A stretch of 64,000 bases of DNA from Buttiauxella massiliensis (GTDB taxonomy: Bacteria > Pseudomonadota > Gammaproteobacteria > Enterobacterales > Enterobacteriaceae): NCBI RefSeq assembly GCF_902500225.1, contig NZ_LR722661.1, forward strand, positions 57,296-121,295. Direction: 5' to 3'. The translations under genes and the position numbers were made by a program. The notes beneath the pieces are model-generated. The model ran no database searches. It had not been told where the DNA came from and saw nothing but the letters and a program-made list of their open reading frames with translations. Positions 8,375-17,384 of this stretch are shown piece by piece; the first letter of the stretch is position 1; each line of letters begins with the position of its first letter.

Positions 8375-10309
8375 ATGAATATATTCGATCACTATCGCCA
8401 GCGTTATGAAGCTGCCAAGGACGAAGAGTTCACACTGCAGGAGTTTCTTGCTGTATGTAAGCAAGATCGCAGTGCCTATGCTAACGCGGCAGAAAGGCTA
8501 TTGATGGCCATTGGTGAGCCAGTGATGGTGGATACTGCCACTGAGCCACGGCTATCCCGTCTCTTTTCGAACCGTGTGATTTCCCGTTACCCGGCGTTTG
8601 AAGAGTTCTATGGCATGGAAGAAGCCATCGAGCAGATTGTTGCCTATCTCAAACACGCAGCCCAGGGGCTGGAAGAGAAGAAACAGATACTCTATTTACT
8701 CGGGCCGGTCGGTGGTGGTAAGTCCTCACTCGCTGAACGTCTGAAAGCATTGATGCAGCGTGTGCCGATTTACACATTGAGTGCCAACGGTGAACGCAGT
8801 CCGGTGAATGACCACCCGCTGTGCCTGTTCAACCCACAGGAAGATGCCTCTATTCTGGAAAAAGAGTACGGCGTCCCAACGCGATACCTCGGCACGATTA
8901 TGTCACCGTGGGCGGCAAAACGGCTGCATGAGTTTGGTGGCGATATCACCAAATTCCGCGTGGTGAAAGTCTGGCCATCGATTCTGGCGCAAATCGCGAT
9001 TGCCAAAACTGAACCCGGTGACGAGAACAACCAGGATATTTCGGCGCTTGTCGGTAAAGTTGATATTCGTAAACTGGAAAACCACGCGCAGAACGATCCT
9101 GATGCTTATGGCTATTCCGGTGCTCTGTGCCGTGCAAACCAGGGCATCATGGAATTCGTTGAGATGTTCAAAGCCCCAATCAAGGTGCTTCACCCGTTGC
9201 TGACCGCAACTCAGGAGGGGAACTATAACGGGACCGAAGGCATTTCCGCCCTGCCGTTTAACGGCATTATTCTGGCTCACTCCAACGAATCTGAGTGGGT
9301 GACGTTCCGTAACAACAAAAACAATGAGGCGTTCCTTGACCGTGTTTACATTGTCAAAGTGCCTTATTGCCTGCGTATTTCCGAAGAGATTAAGATCTAC
9401 GAAAAACTGTTGACCCACAGTGAGTTGCTGCACGCGCCATGCGCCCCTGGCACACTGGAAACGCTGTCACGCTTCTCGATTCTGTCGCGTTTGAAAGAGC
9501 CGGAAAACTCCAGCATTTACTCCAAAATGCGGGTATATGACGGTGAAAGTCTGAAAGATACCGACCCGAAAGCGAAATCCTACCAGGAGTATCGTGATTA
9601 CGCCGGTGTAGACGAAGGCATGAACGGGCTGTCAACACGTTTTGCGTTCAAAATCCTCTCCCGTGTGTTCAACTTTGACCACGTGGAAGTAGCTGCCAAC
9701 CCTGTACACCTGTTCTACGTCCTGGAGCAGCAGATAGAGCGCGAGCAGTTCCCGCAGGATATTGCAGAGAAATATCTTGAGCACTTGAAAGGCTATCTGA
9801 TCCCTAAATACGCTGAATTTATCGGTAAAGAGATTCAGACGGCGTACCTCGAATCTTACTCAGAGTACGGGCAAAACATTTTCGACCGTTATGTAACCTA
9901 CGCTGACTTCTGGATTCAGGATCAGGAGTACCGCGACCCGGATACCGGCCAGTTGTTTGACCGTGAATCCCTGAACGCGGAACTGGAAAAAATTGAAAAA
10001 CCGGCTGGAATCAGCAACCCGAAAGATTTCCGTAATGAGATCGTTAACTTCGTGCTGCGTGCTCGCGCCAACAATAATGGTCGTAACCCTAACTGGACCA
10101 GCTACGAGAAGCTGCGCACGGTTATCGAGAAGAAAATGTTCTCGAATACCGAAGAGCTGCTGCCCGTTATCTCGTTCAATGCCAAAACCTCGACCGACGA
10201 GCAGAAGAAACACGATGACTTTGTCGATCGTATGATGGAGAAAGGCTATACCCGCAAACAAGTCCGTCTGCTGTGCGAATGGTATCTGCGGGTGCGCAAA
10301 TCTTCATAA
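8375..10309 (+). CDS. yeaG: PrkA-family serine protein kinase YeaG
   Basis: YeaG is a PrkA-type AAA+/kinase protein linked to nitrogen starvation and stationary-phase stress in E. coli. The 644-aa product matches the E. coli length and is nearly identical over long stretches. A Walker A motif GPVGGGKSS (Lys116) marks the N-terminal AAA domain; the C-terminal half is the PrkA kinase-like domain. ATG at 8375 gives the family start MNIFDHYRQRYEAAK; the longer GTG start at 8348 is not needed. It is followed by yeaH, its usual partner, and preceded by a sigma-54 promoter. Confidence 0.97.
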   Translation: MNIFDHYRQRYEAAKDEEFTLQEFLAVCKQDRSAYANAAERLLMAIGEPVMVDTATEPRLSRLFSNRVISRYPAFEEFYGMEEAIEQIVAYLKHAAQGLEEKKQILYLLGPVGGGKSSLAERLKALMQRVPIYTLSANGERSPVNDHPLCLFNPQEDASILEKEYGVPTRYLGTIMSPWAAKRLHEFGGDITKFRVVKVWPSILAQIAIAKTEPGDENNQDISALVGKVDIRKLENHAQNDPDAYGYSGALCRANQGIMEFVEMFKAPIKVLHPLLTATQEGNYNGTEGISALPFNGIILAHSNESEWVTFRNNKNNEAFLDRVYIVKVPYCLRISEEIKIYEKLLTHSELLHAPCAPGTLETLSRFSILSRLKEPENSSIYSKMRVYDGESLKDTDPKAKSYQEYRDYAGVDEGMNGLSTRFAFKILSRVFNFDHVEVAANPVHLFYVLEQQIEREQFPQDIAEKYLEHLKGYLIPKYAEFIGKEIQTAYLESYSEYGQNIFDRYVTYADFWIQDQEYRDPDTGQLFDRESLNAELEKIEKPAGISNPKDFRNEIVNFVLRARANNNGRNPNWTSYEKLRTVIEKKMFSNTEELLPVISFNAKTSTDEQKKHDDFVDRMMEKGYTRKQVRLLCEWYLRVRKSS

Positions 10310-11662
<1,353 letters not shown>

Positions 11663-11665
11663 CCC

Positions 11666-11700
11666 CAAAATCAGCCAGCCTTATACTGGCTGATTTTCTT
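11666..11700 (+). terminator. yeaGH terminator
   Basis: Long perfect hairpin AAAATCAGCCAG / CTGGCTGATTTT with T-rich tail, directly after the yeaH stop. Confidence 0.85.
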
Positions 11701-11908
11701 TATATCCCTCAAATAAAGTCATTTTATTTTTTATATTCCTCAGCAAAGACATAACCTGCGAAAAACCTGCAATATCAATAAACATCATGCATTTGCACAA
11801 AAGCACAGGGAATAACTTAAAAAGGCTGACGCCATAACCCTCCTGCGCGTAAAGTGGTTAATAACAATAAAAATAGTTTTCTCTTATTATATTTCGCAAG
11901 GAACAAAA

Positions 11909-12358
11909 ATGATTTTCGACTCCACGTTATTAATCCTGCTGGCTCTCGCCGGGCTTGGGTTTGTCAGCCATAACACCACCGTTGCTGTATCAATTCTGGT
12001 ACTGATTATTGTCCGCGTAACGCCTTTAAGTCATTTTTTCCCGTGGATTGAAAAGCAGGGTCTGACTGTGGGGATAATTATTCTGACTATCGGTGTGATG
12101 GCCCCGATTGCCAGTGGCACTCTGCCCGCCAGTACCCTTTTGCACTCTTTCACCAACTGGAAATCTCTGGTTGCTATCGCTGTGGGTGTGTTTGTTTCAT
12201 GGCTTGGCGGGCGTGGCGTTACACTCATGAGTAGCCAGCCGAGTTTAGTGGCGGGCCTTTTAGTAGGCACTGTTCTTGGCGTAGCTCTATTCCGCGGTGT
12301 ACCTGTAGGGCCGCTTATCGCAGCCGGACTGGTTTCACTAATCATCGGGAAACAGTAA
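11909..12358 (+). CDS. yeaL: YeaL, DUF441 inner membrane protein
   Basis: A 149-aa integral inner membrane protein of the DUF441 (UPF0756) family; function unknown. It is almost entirely hydrophobic, with about four membrane segments and conserved motifs [23 protein letters not shown] and [11 protein letters not shown]. In E. coli yeaI, yeaJ and yeaK lie between yeaH and yeaL; here yeaL follows yeaH after only about 250 bases. An AAGGAAC ribosome-binding site precedes the ATG. It converges on nimR. Confidence 0.95.
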   Translation: MIFDSTLLILLALAGLGFVSHNTTVAVSILVLIIVRVTPLSHFFPWIEKQGLTVGIIILTIGVMAPIASGTLPASTLLHSFTNWKSLVAIAVGVFVSWLGGRGVTLMSSQPSLVAGLLVGTVLGVALFRGVPVGPLIAAGLVSLIIGKQ

Positions 12359-12363
12359 CAGCG

Positions 12364-13152
12364 CTACTGTGGTTCCAGTGATGCAAGGTAACGCCCTGGC
12401 GTGTTGCCAAGCGCTTTCTTAAACATGGTGATAAAGGCGTTGGTCGAGTCATACCCGAGTTCGCTCGCCACCTGTTGCACAGACGAACCACTAATTAATA
12501 ACCTCAGCGCGATGATTAATTGCAACTGTTGCCGCCAGCGCCGAAAACTAAGCCCTGTCTCTTTCACCACCAGACGGGCCAGATTGCGCTCACTCATCGC
12601 CAGTTGTGAAGCCCATTGTTGCAGAGTCTGACGCTGCTGCGGATGCTGCGCCAGTTGGTCAGCGATAAAGCGAATCTTCGGATGCCCTGACATCGGTAAA
12701 TGCAGTGGCTCTACCGCCTGGCGCGGCAGCTCATCAAACAAAACCTGCACCAGTCTTTGAGTTGTGGGCTGCGATAAATCACCTTCATGTTGTTCAGTCA
12801 GATGCAGGATAAGCTCGCGAACCAACGGTGAAATTCTCAGGGTGCAGCATTGAGCGGGCATCTCTACCGCCCCCGGTTCAATAAACAGAAAACACAGGCG
12901 TGCATTAGCCGTGGCCCGGTTACTGTGAGGCATTTCTCCGGGGATCCAGACCGCATGCTGAGTTGGCACCATCCACAGCGCCTGCTCAACTTCACAGGTA
13001 ATCCCACCGTGCAAAGCCAGAATTAGCTGCCCTTTTCTATGCTGATGGAAGGCAATTTCGTTCTCACTTTCTGATACCAGGATGCGAAATGCCTGCGCAG
13101 GCTGGCAATTGCTATCAGGGTCGAAACCTTCGAGGGCTAAACCGCGCTCCAT
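12364..13152 (-). CDS. nimR: AraC-family regulator NimR
   Basis: AraC/XylS-type transcription regulator, orthologue of E. coli NimR (YeaM), which represses the divergent exporter gene nimT. The 262-aa protein has an N-terminal cupin-like sensing domain (HQHRKGQLILALHGGITCEV) and a C-terminal pair of helix-turn-helix motifs (LQQWASQLAMSERNLARLV and VQQVASELGYDSTNAFITMF). It is slightly shorter than the E. coli protein. It is divergent from nimT across a 97-base gap, which must contain its operator; I did not identify the operator itself. Confidence 0.92.
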   Translation of the reverse strand: MERGLALEGFDPDSNCQPAQAFRILVSESENEIAFHQHRKGQLILALHGGITCEVEQALWMVPTQHAVWIPGEMPHSNRATANARLCFLFIEPGAVEMPAQCCTLRISPLVRELILHLTEQHEGDLSQPTTQRLVQVLFDELPRQAVEPLHLPMSGHPKIRFIADQLAQHPQQRQTLQQWASQLAMSERNLARLVVKETGLSFRRWRQQLQLIIALRLLISGSSVQQVASELGYDSTNAFITMFKKALGNTPGRYLASLEPQ

Positions 13153-13249
13153 AACCTTGTCCGAATTTAGGGATAAACTGGCATTTTACGTTGATTTCAT
13201 CCATTCCTAAAGCGTGTATCTTGAGCGCTTCGTATTAAGGGATATTTCT

Positions 13250-14455
13250 ATGACGTCAATTTCTTCCACAAGCGTGAAAAAACACGGCTTGTTGCTGCTC
13301 GGCATTTTAATGATTGCCACAACCCTTCGCGTTACGTTTACCGGCGCGGCACCATTGCTGGATATGATTCGCGATACTTTTGGGCTGACTACGGCACAAA
13401 CGGGCATTCTTACCACTCTCCCGCTATTAGCGTTTGCGATAGTTTCTCCACTAGCTGCAGGTATTGCCCGCCGCTTCGGTATTGAACGCAGCCTGTTTGC
13501 TGCCATGGTGATTATCTGCGGGGGGATAGCACTTCGCTCTGCAGGAAATACTGCACTGTTATTTATCGGCACCGCCGTTATTGGCTGCGGGATTGCGATG
13601 GGTAATGTGCTATTACCCGGCCTGATTAAGCGTGATTTTCCAGGCCAGGTCGCACGCCTGACTGGCGCGTATTCTCTGACCATGGGCGTTGCGGCGGCGA
13701 TTGGCTCAATGATGGTGGTCCCGATCGCACAGCATGGTTACGGCTGGCCCGGTGCACTAATGGCGTTAATGATTTTCCCAATCGTCGCTTTGCTTATCTG
13801 GCTGCCACAGCTATCGAACCACACCAAAGCTGCGTTGAGTTCAAGTAACGTTCTCCATAGTCGTGGGATCTGGACATCCGCGCTGGCGTGGCAGGTCACG
13901 CTTTTCCTGGGTATTAACTCGCTAATTTATTATGTCGTGATTGGCTGGTTGCCTTCGATACTTATCAGCCACGGTTATAGCGAAGCGCAAGCCGGTTCAC
14001 TCCACGGGCTGATGCAACTGGCGACCGCCGCACCGGGTCTGCTGATTGGTTTGATGCTAAGCCGCCTGAAAGATCAACGAGGGATCGCGATCCTGATGGC
14101 TTTGCTGTGCGCGGCCAGCGCCATCGGCTTACTGTTGATGCCAGCTCTTGCCAGCCTCTGGGTGGTGTTATTTGGTTTTGGCACCGGTGCGACGATGATC
14201 CTCGGCCTGACGTTTATCGGTTTGCGTGCTAACAGTGTGCACCAGGCGGCGGCGCTGTCTGGCATGGCACAATGCGTCGGTTATTTACTGGCGGCGTTCG
14301 GCCCGCCAGTCATGGGGAAAGTTCACGATATTACTGGCCAGTGGAGCCTGCCGTTACTTGGCTGCGCGGTGCTGGCATGCGTGATGGCGGTATTCGGTAG
14401 CCTCGCCGGGCGTGATGCGGAGATCAGCCCAGCTCGTTCTCATCACTCTTCCTGA
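13250..14455 (+). CDS. nimT: MFS exporter NimT
   Basis: Twelve-helix major facilitator, orthologue of E. coli NimT (YeaN), exporting 2-nitroimidazole; the family is close to CynX/cyanate transporters. I place the start at ATG 13250 (401 aa), after an AAGGGAT ribosome-binding site; the frame is open from 13214 but that would read into the divergent promoter. MFS-type loops with charged residues (ARRFGIERS, SRLKDQRG) and amphipathic helices are visible. Its stop codon abuts the stop of the next, convergent gene with no gap. Confidence 0.92.
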   Translation: MTSISSTSVKKHGLLLLGILMIATTLRVTFTGAAPLLDMIRDTFGLTTAQTGILTTLPLLAFAIVSPLAAGIARRFGIERSLFAAMVIICGGIALRSAGNTALLFIGTAVIGCGIAMGNVLLPGLIKRDFPGQVARLTGAYSLTMGVAAAIGSMMVVPIAQHGYGWPGALMALMIFPIVALLIWLPQLSNHTKAALSSSNVLHSRGIWTSALAWQVTLFLGINSLIYYVVIGWLPSILISHGYSEAQAGSLHGLMQLATAAPGLLIGLMLSRLKDQRGIAILMALLCAASAIGLLLMPALASLWVVLFGFGTGATMILGLTFIGLRANSVHQAAALSGMAQCVGYLLAAFGPPVMGKVHDITGQWSLPLLGCAVLACVMAVFGSLAGRDAEISPARSHHSS

Positions 14456-15163
14456 CTAACGCTGCGCCGCTATGAGCAACGCCTCAACCAGCGGCGCAGG
14501 TTTGTCCTTCAGGGCGTTACGCTCATGCTGGAAAAGCGTTGCAACGAAAAAGGGATGCGCCCTTAACTCAACGACACGAATATCACCTTCTCCATCCCAC
14601 CCAGTAGCATGTAGTTGAGACTGACTCAGCTGTTCGGCAAAATTTTCGGCTATCCCGTAATTACAATGGTAGCCTTCCTCAATTCTCCCCCTGCCATACG
14701 CTTTAGCACTTATTGAGTTGGCTTCGAGTTCTATAACGTCGGATTTCTCCACCAGCGAGCAGATGAGTGGCGCAATAATCAGTCGGCCCTGGGTTTCAGT
14801 TTCCGCATGACCAGCATCTTCCCAGCCCATTACGTTTCGCGCGTACTCGATAATTGCGTGCTGGAACCCACCGCAGGTTCCCAGGAATGGAATCTGGTTC
14901 TCTCGGGCAAAACGAATTGCCAAAAAAGCACCCCCCTCATTCTGATAAGGACTGGCTGGAACACACCAGATAGCGTCATACCCCACCAGGTCTTCCGGAC
15001 TTTTGACTTCTGGTGTTGGCAACCAATCGTAGTCAACAGTGACGCCAACATATTCAGCAGCATTATCTAAAGCAAGAGGAATAGCCTGATGTGCAATGAC
15101 CGACGGGTTATAGTCACCAACCAGCGCAACGCGAAGGGTTTGTTTCAAAGGTAATGGAGGCAT
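14456..15163 (-). CDS. Stand-alone CTP-synthase-like glutaminase domain protein
   Basis: A 235-aa protein related to the C-terminal class I glutamine amidotransferase domain of CTP synthase, without the synthetase domain. The shared core runs from the nucleotide-like start VALVGDYNPS through the nucleophile region LGTCGGFQHAIIEYARNVMG, where Cys97 lies at the catalytic position (CTP synthase has a GICLGMQ-type motif). The usual His-Pro-Glu triad end (FHPEF) is changed to FQHER. It matches what is annotated elsewhere as a CTP synthase C-terminal region-related (seleno)protein; here the codon is TGC (Cys). No function is established. It converges on nimT with zero spacing and has a weak ribosome-binding site. 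Confidence 0.8.
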   Translation of the reverse strand: MPPLPLKQTLRVALVGDYNPSVIAHQAIPLALDNAAEYVGVTVDYDWLPTPEVKSPEDLVGYDAIWCVPASPYQNEGGAFLAIRFARENQIPFLGTCGGFQHAIIEYARNVMGWEDAGHAETETQGRLIIAPLICSLVEKSDVIELEANSISAKAYGRGRIEEGYHCNYGIAENFAEQLSQSQLHATGWDGEGDIRVVELRAHPFFVATLFQHERNALKDKPAPLVEALLIAAQR

Positions 15164-15317
15164 TTAATTGATTATCCTTATGTTTAACAGCATCTACTAC
15201 ATAAGGAATGATAGAGTATGCCATTACCTTTTGCCCTGCAACGCCCAAAATTAGCAGGGTGGCGTAAGCACAACATACTGTAGTAACGTGCTCTGTCTCT
15301 CACTTCTGCGTGATGTA

Positions 15318-15821
15318 ATGAAAACAAAAATACTGGTCAGTGCCTGCCTGATGGGCTTTAAAATTCGCTATAACGGTCAAGATAAACCGCTGATTGCAGA
15401 GGTGTTAGCACGCTGGCAGCAAGAGCAACGTCTGGTCGTTCATTGTCCGGAATTAGCCGCGGGGCTTGCAACGCCGCGACTCCCGGCAGAGTTGGTTGGC
15501 GGCGGCGGGCAGCAAGCACTAAAAGGCATGGCAACCATTCTGGAAAGTGATGGGACGGACGTCAGCCAGCACTATTTATTAGCCGCATGGCTTGCGTTAA
15601 AAACCGCACAAGATTCCGGGTGCCAGCTGGCTTTAATGACGGATGGCAGCCCTACCTGTGGCAGTCAGAAAATTTATGATGGTTCTTTTCAGGGGGTAAC
15701 GCAGCCTGGAATGGGCGTTGCAGCCGCATTGTTGCGACAGCACGGTATCGAAGTTTATGCGGAAACTGAACTCGTCGAACTGATTGCCAGAGTCGACGAG
15801 CTAGATAAGGCTAACGGCTGA
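15318..15821 (+). CDS. DUF523 family protein
   Basis: A 167-aa cytoplasmic protein of the DUF523 family; function unknown. It shows the family features ILVSACLMGFKIRYNG at the N terminus, CPELAAGLATPRLPAE, and a C-terminal SPTCGSQKIYDG motif; the paired cysteines suggest a redox or metal-binding site, which is inference. I prefer ATG at 15318 because it begins at the conserved family start; the frame is open from 15288. It is divergent from the glutaminase-like gene. The 154-base gap between them should hold both promoters. Confidence 0.85.
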   Translation: MKTKILVSACLMGFKIRYNGQDKPLIAEVLARWQQEQRLVVHCPELAAGLATPRLPAELVGGGGQQALKGMATILESDGTDVSQHYLLAAWLALKTAQDSGCQLALMTDGSPTCGSQKIYDGSFQGVTQPGMGVAAALLRQHGIEVYAETELVELIARVDELDKANG

Positions 15822-15878
15822 TAGTCGTGAATGAAGGCAATAGTTGCGAGTAGCTCACCTCCTCTGCCATCATACTCT

Positions 15879-16184
15879 TTAATAAACCACCTGCGCTTCA
15901 TCAACCTCAGGCAATAATGTCTTATCCAGTGGCATCAAATATTCGCCGCGAACAAAGGTATAACCTTCGCGACCATCAAATGCCACGACATTGCCCGTGA
16001 CCAGCCACAGCGGATAATTCGCATCATGTGGGAGTTGTGTCACCACACCGGTTACTGGGTTCAAAAAGCTTTCACCCGGCCCACACAGCCCAAAAAGCTC
16101 GACTGATTTGCCCACATTCACACGCCCGGCGGCAGTACGGGAACCGATGATTATTGCCAGCATTCCCGGTTTTAACTGAAACAT
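15879..16184 (-). CDS. Unknown 101-aa protein
   Basis: An open frame of 101 codons in an otherwise gene-free 544-base stretch. The product starts MFQLKPGMLAIIIGSRT and reads like a small beta-rich, SH3-barrel-like protein, with alternating hydrophobic strands, no signal peptide and no membrane segment. Codon choice resembles the neighbours. I do not recognise the family; short proteins of this style occur as phage-derived genes, but I cannot support that here. It converges on the DUF523 gene. Confidence 0.6.
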   Translation of the reverse strand: MFQLKPGMLAIIIGSRTAAGRVNVGKSVELFGLCGPGESFLNPVTGVVTQLPHDANYPLWLVTGNVVAFDGREGYTFVRGEYLMPLDKTLLPEVDEAQVVY

Positions 16185-16365
16185 AAAGTGACTCTGAAGC
16201 TCATTAAATAATTGGCTATATCAGAACATTCTTAGGCGAAAATGTAAACAGGGTGGTGATGAGTGGTAATGCGAGGAACGCGGCAAGTAGGGTTGCCGCT
16301 CGTACATTACGCCACTTTATATAGTTTGCGTAACGTACGTAAAAAACTAGCCTGCATGTTTTATT

Positions 16366-16527
16366 TTATTTATCGCGGCTTTGCACCCAGAACGCATGAA
16401 TCAGGCCAGGGATGTAACCCAGTAGCGTTAGTACAATATTCAAAAGAAATGCCCAACCGAACCCTTTACCCAGTAAGACACCAAGCGGTGGTAAAATAAT
16501 CGTAAAAACAATACGCCAAAAGCCCAT
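16366..16527 (-). CDS. yqaE: YqaE/Pmp3-family small membrane protein
   Basis: A 53-codon gene on the minus strand encoding a two-helix membrane proteolipid of the UPF0057/Pmp3 family. The product begins MGFWRIVFTIILPPLGVLLG, contains GKGFGWAF and LLGYIPGLIHAFWV, and is nearly identical to E. coli YqaE. Its ATG follows a GGAG ribosome-binding site seven bases upstream. In E. coli yqaE maps far away, near csiR-ygaV, so this is a relocated or second copy. The opposite-strand frame over the same bases is a shadow. The role of YqaE is poorly known; it is stress-induced. Confidence 0.9.
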   Translation of the reverse strand: MGFWRIVFTIILPPLGVLLGKGFGWAFLLNIVLTLLGYIPGLIHAFWVQSRDK

Positions 16528-16708
16528 AAAAAACTCCAGTTATTAATGCATGCGAAGCTGAAATAAGTATATTTCACTGGAAGCATAGTCTACCTGGTGT
16601 AAACCAACTGAGGGTGCAGCGTTATTTAATGTAAATAATTGAGTAACCACAGAAGATATATGGCATTGATAATAAGGAAAAAAGGTGGGATTCAGGAAAT
16701 TCAGACAA

Positions 16709-16734
16709 CAAAAAACCCGCACCAGGCGGGTTTA
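16709..16734 (-). terminator. Terminator of the csp gene
   Basis: On the minus strand AAACCCGCC-TGGT-GCGGGTTTTTT forms a compact hairpin with a T-run, downstream of the cold-shock gene. Confidence 0.85.
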
Positions 16735-16805
16735 TTCACTTCGACTTAACGGCTCGGGTTATTCACCGTCTTCGCATGCGTCAGTCTTAGTATGCGTTAG
16801 CAGTC

Positions 16806-17015
16806 TTACAGAGCAACAACGTTAGTTGCTGATGGACCTTTAGCGCCGTTCTCAACAGAGAACTCAACTTTCTGGCCTTCGTCCAGAGTTTTGAAATCAT
16901 TGCTCTGAATGGCAGAGAAGTGAACGAACACATCTTTGCTACCATTGTCAGGAGTGATGAAGCCGAAACCTTTTTCTGGGTTAAACCATTTTACTAAACC
17001 AGTCATTTTAGACAT
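16806..17015 (-). CDS. CspA-family cold-shock protein
   Basis: A 69-aa single cold-shock domain protein, an RNA/ssDNA chaperone. Both nucleic-acid-binding motifs are present: RNP1 (KGFGFI, residues about 16-21) and RNP2 (VFVHFS, about 30-35). The sequence [19 protein letters not shown] is nearest to CspA/CspB/CspG/CspI-type proteins rather than CspC/CspE. A roughly 180-base leader with a cold box precedes it, typical of cold-inducible members. The location near icd and an MsgA-like gene recalls the cspH position in Salmonella, but the exact paralogue is not certain. Confidence 0.95.
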   Translation of the reverse strand: MSKMTGLVKWFNPEKGFGFITPDNGSKDVFVHFSAIQSNDFKTLDEGQKVEFSVENGAKGPSATNVVAL

Positions 17016-17195
17016 AGATACTTCCTCGATATTTTATAGCCATTTAATATGGCGAACGTGGTCTGTATTGCAGAACGTTTCTTATTTAGGCACTTAGGAG
17101 GAGACTCACGAAGAAGGGTATCTGATGACTTGATAGCGCTTGAACTGAGGACTGCTTTACTAAAACTGCTTTCATAAGGTCTGTCTTCCAAACCG
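17016..17195 (-). promoter_or_regulatory. Cold-shock mRNA leader (cspA-type 5' UTR with cold box)
   Basis: The leader of about 180 bases begins with GGTTTGGAAGACAGACC (17178-17194), matching the E. coli cspA leader start that contains the cold box, followed by a segment alignable to the cspA leader (AAAGCAG, AGTAAAGCAGTCC). Just before the GAGGAAG ribosome-binding site there is a GCCAT/ATGGC hairpin. In cspA this leader acts as a temperature-responsive RNA switch. An open frame within it (17003-17212) is not a gene. Confidence 0.8.
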
Positions 17196-17384
17196 ATGAC
17201 GCATTTACTCATAGACGCTCATTGGAAGCAAGAATTATTTTCAAATAATAATTTTCTCATCCAGACGGCAGACCGTTCTCTGTGACTCTCATTCCAATCA
17301 TAAATCGTGCATTTATTAATCAAACCATCAGTGTGCAAGCTATAGTTAAACAGTACCCGGCTGGAAGGCTTAGATGGTGTAGCC

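Noticed and set aside
16263..16499. 78-codon plus-strand frame
   Set aside because: It is antisense to the convincing YqaE gene on the minus strand.
17003..17212. 69-codon frame over the cold-shock leader
   Set aside because: It lies within the structured csp 5' UTR, which explains the sequence; no support for translation.
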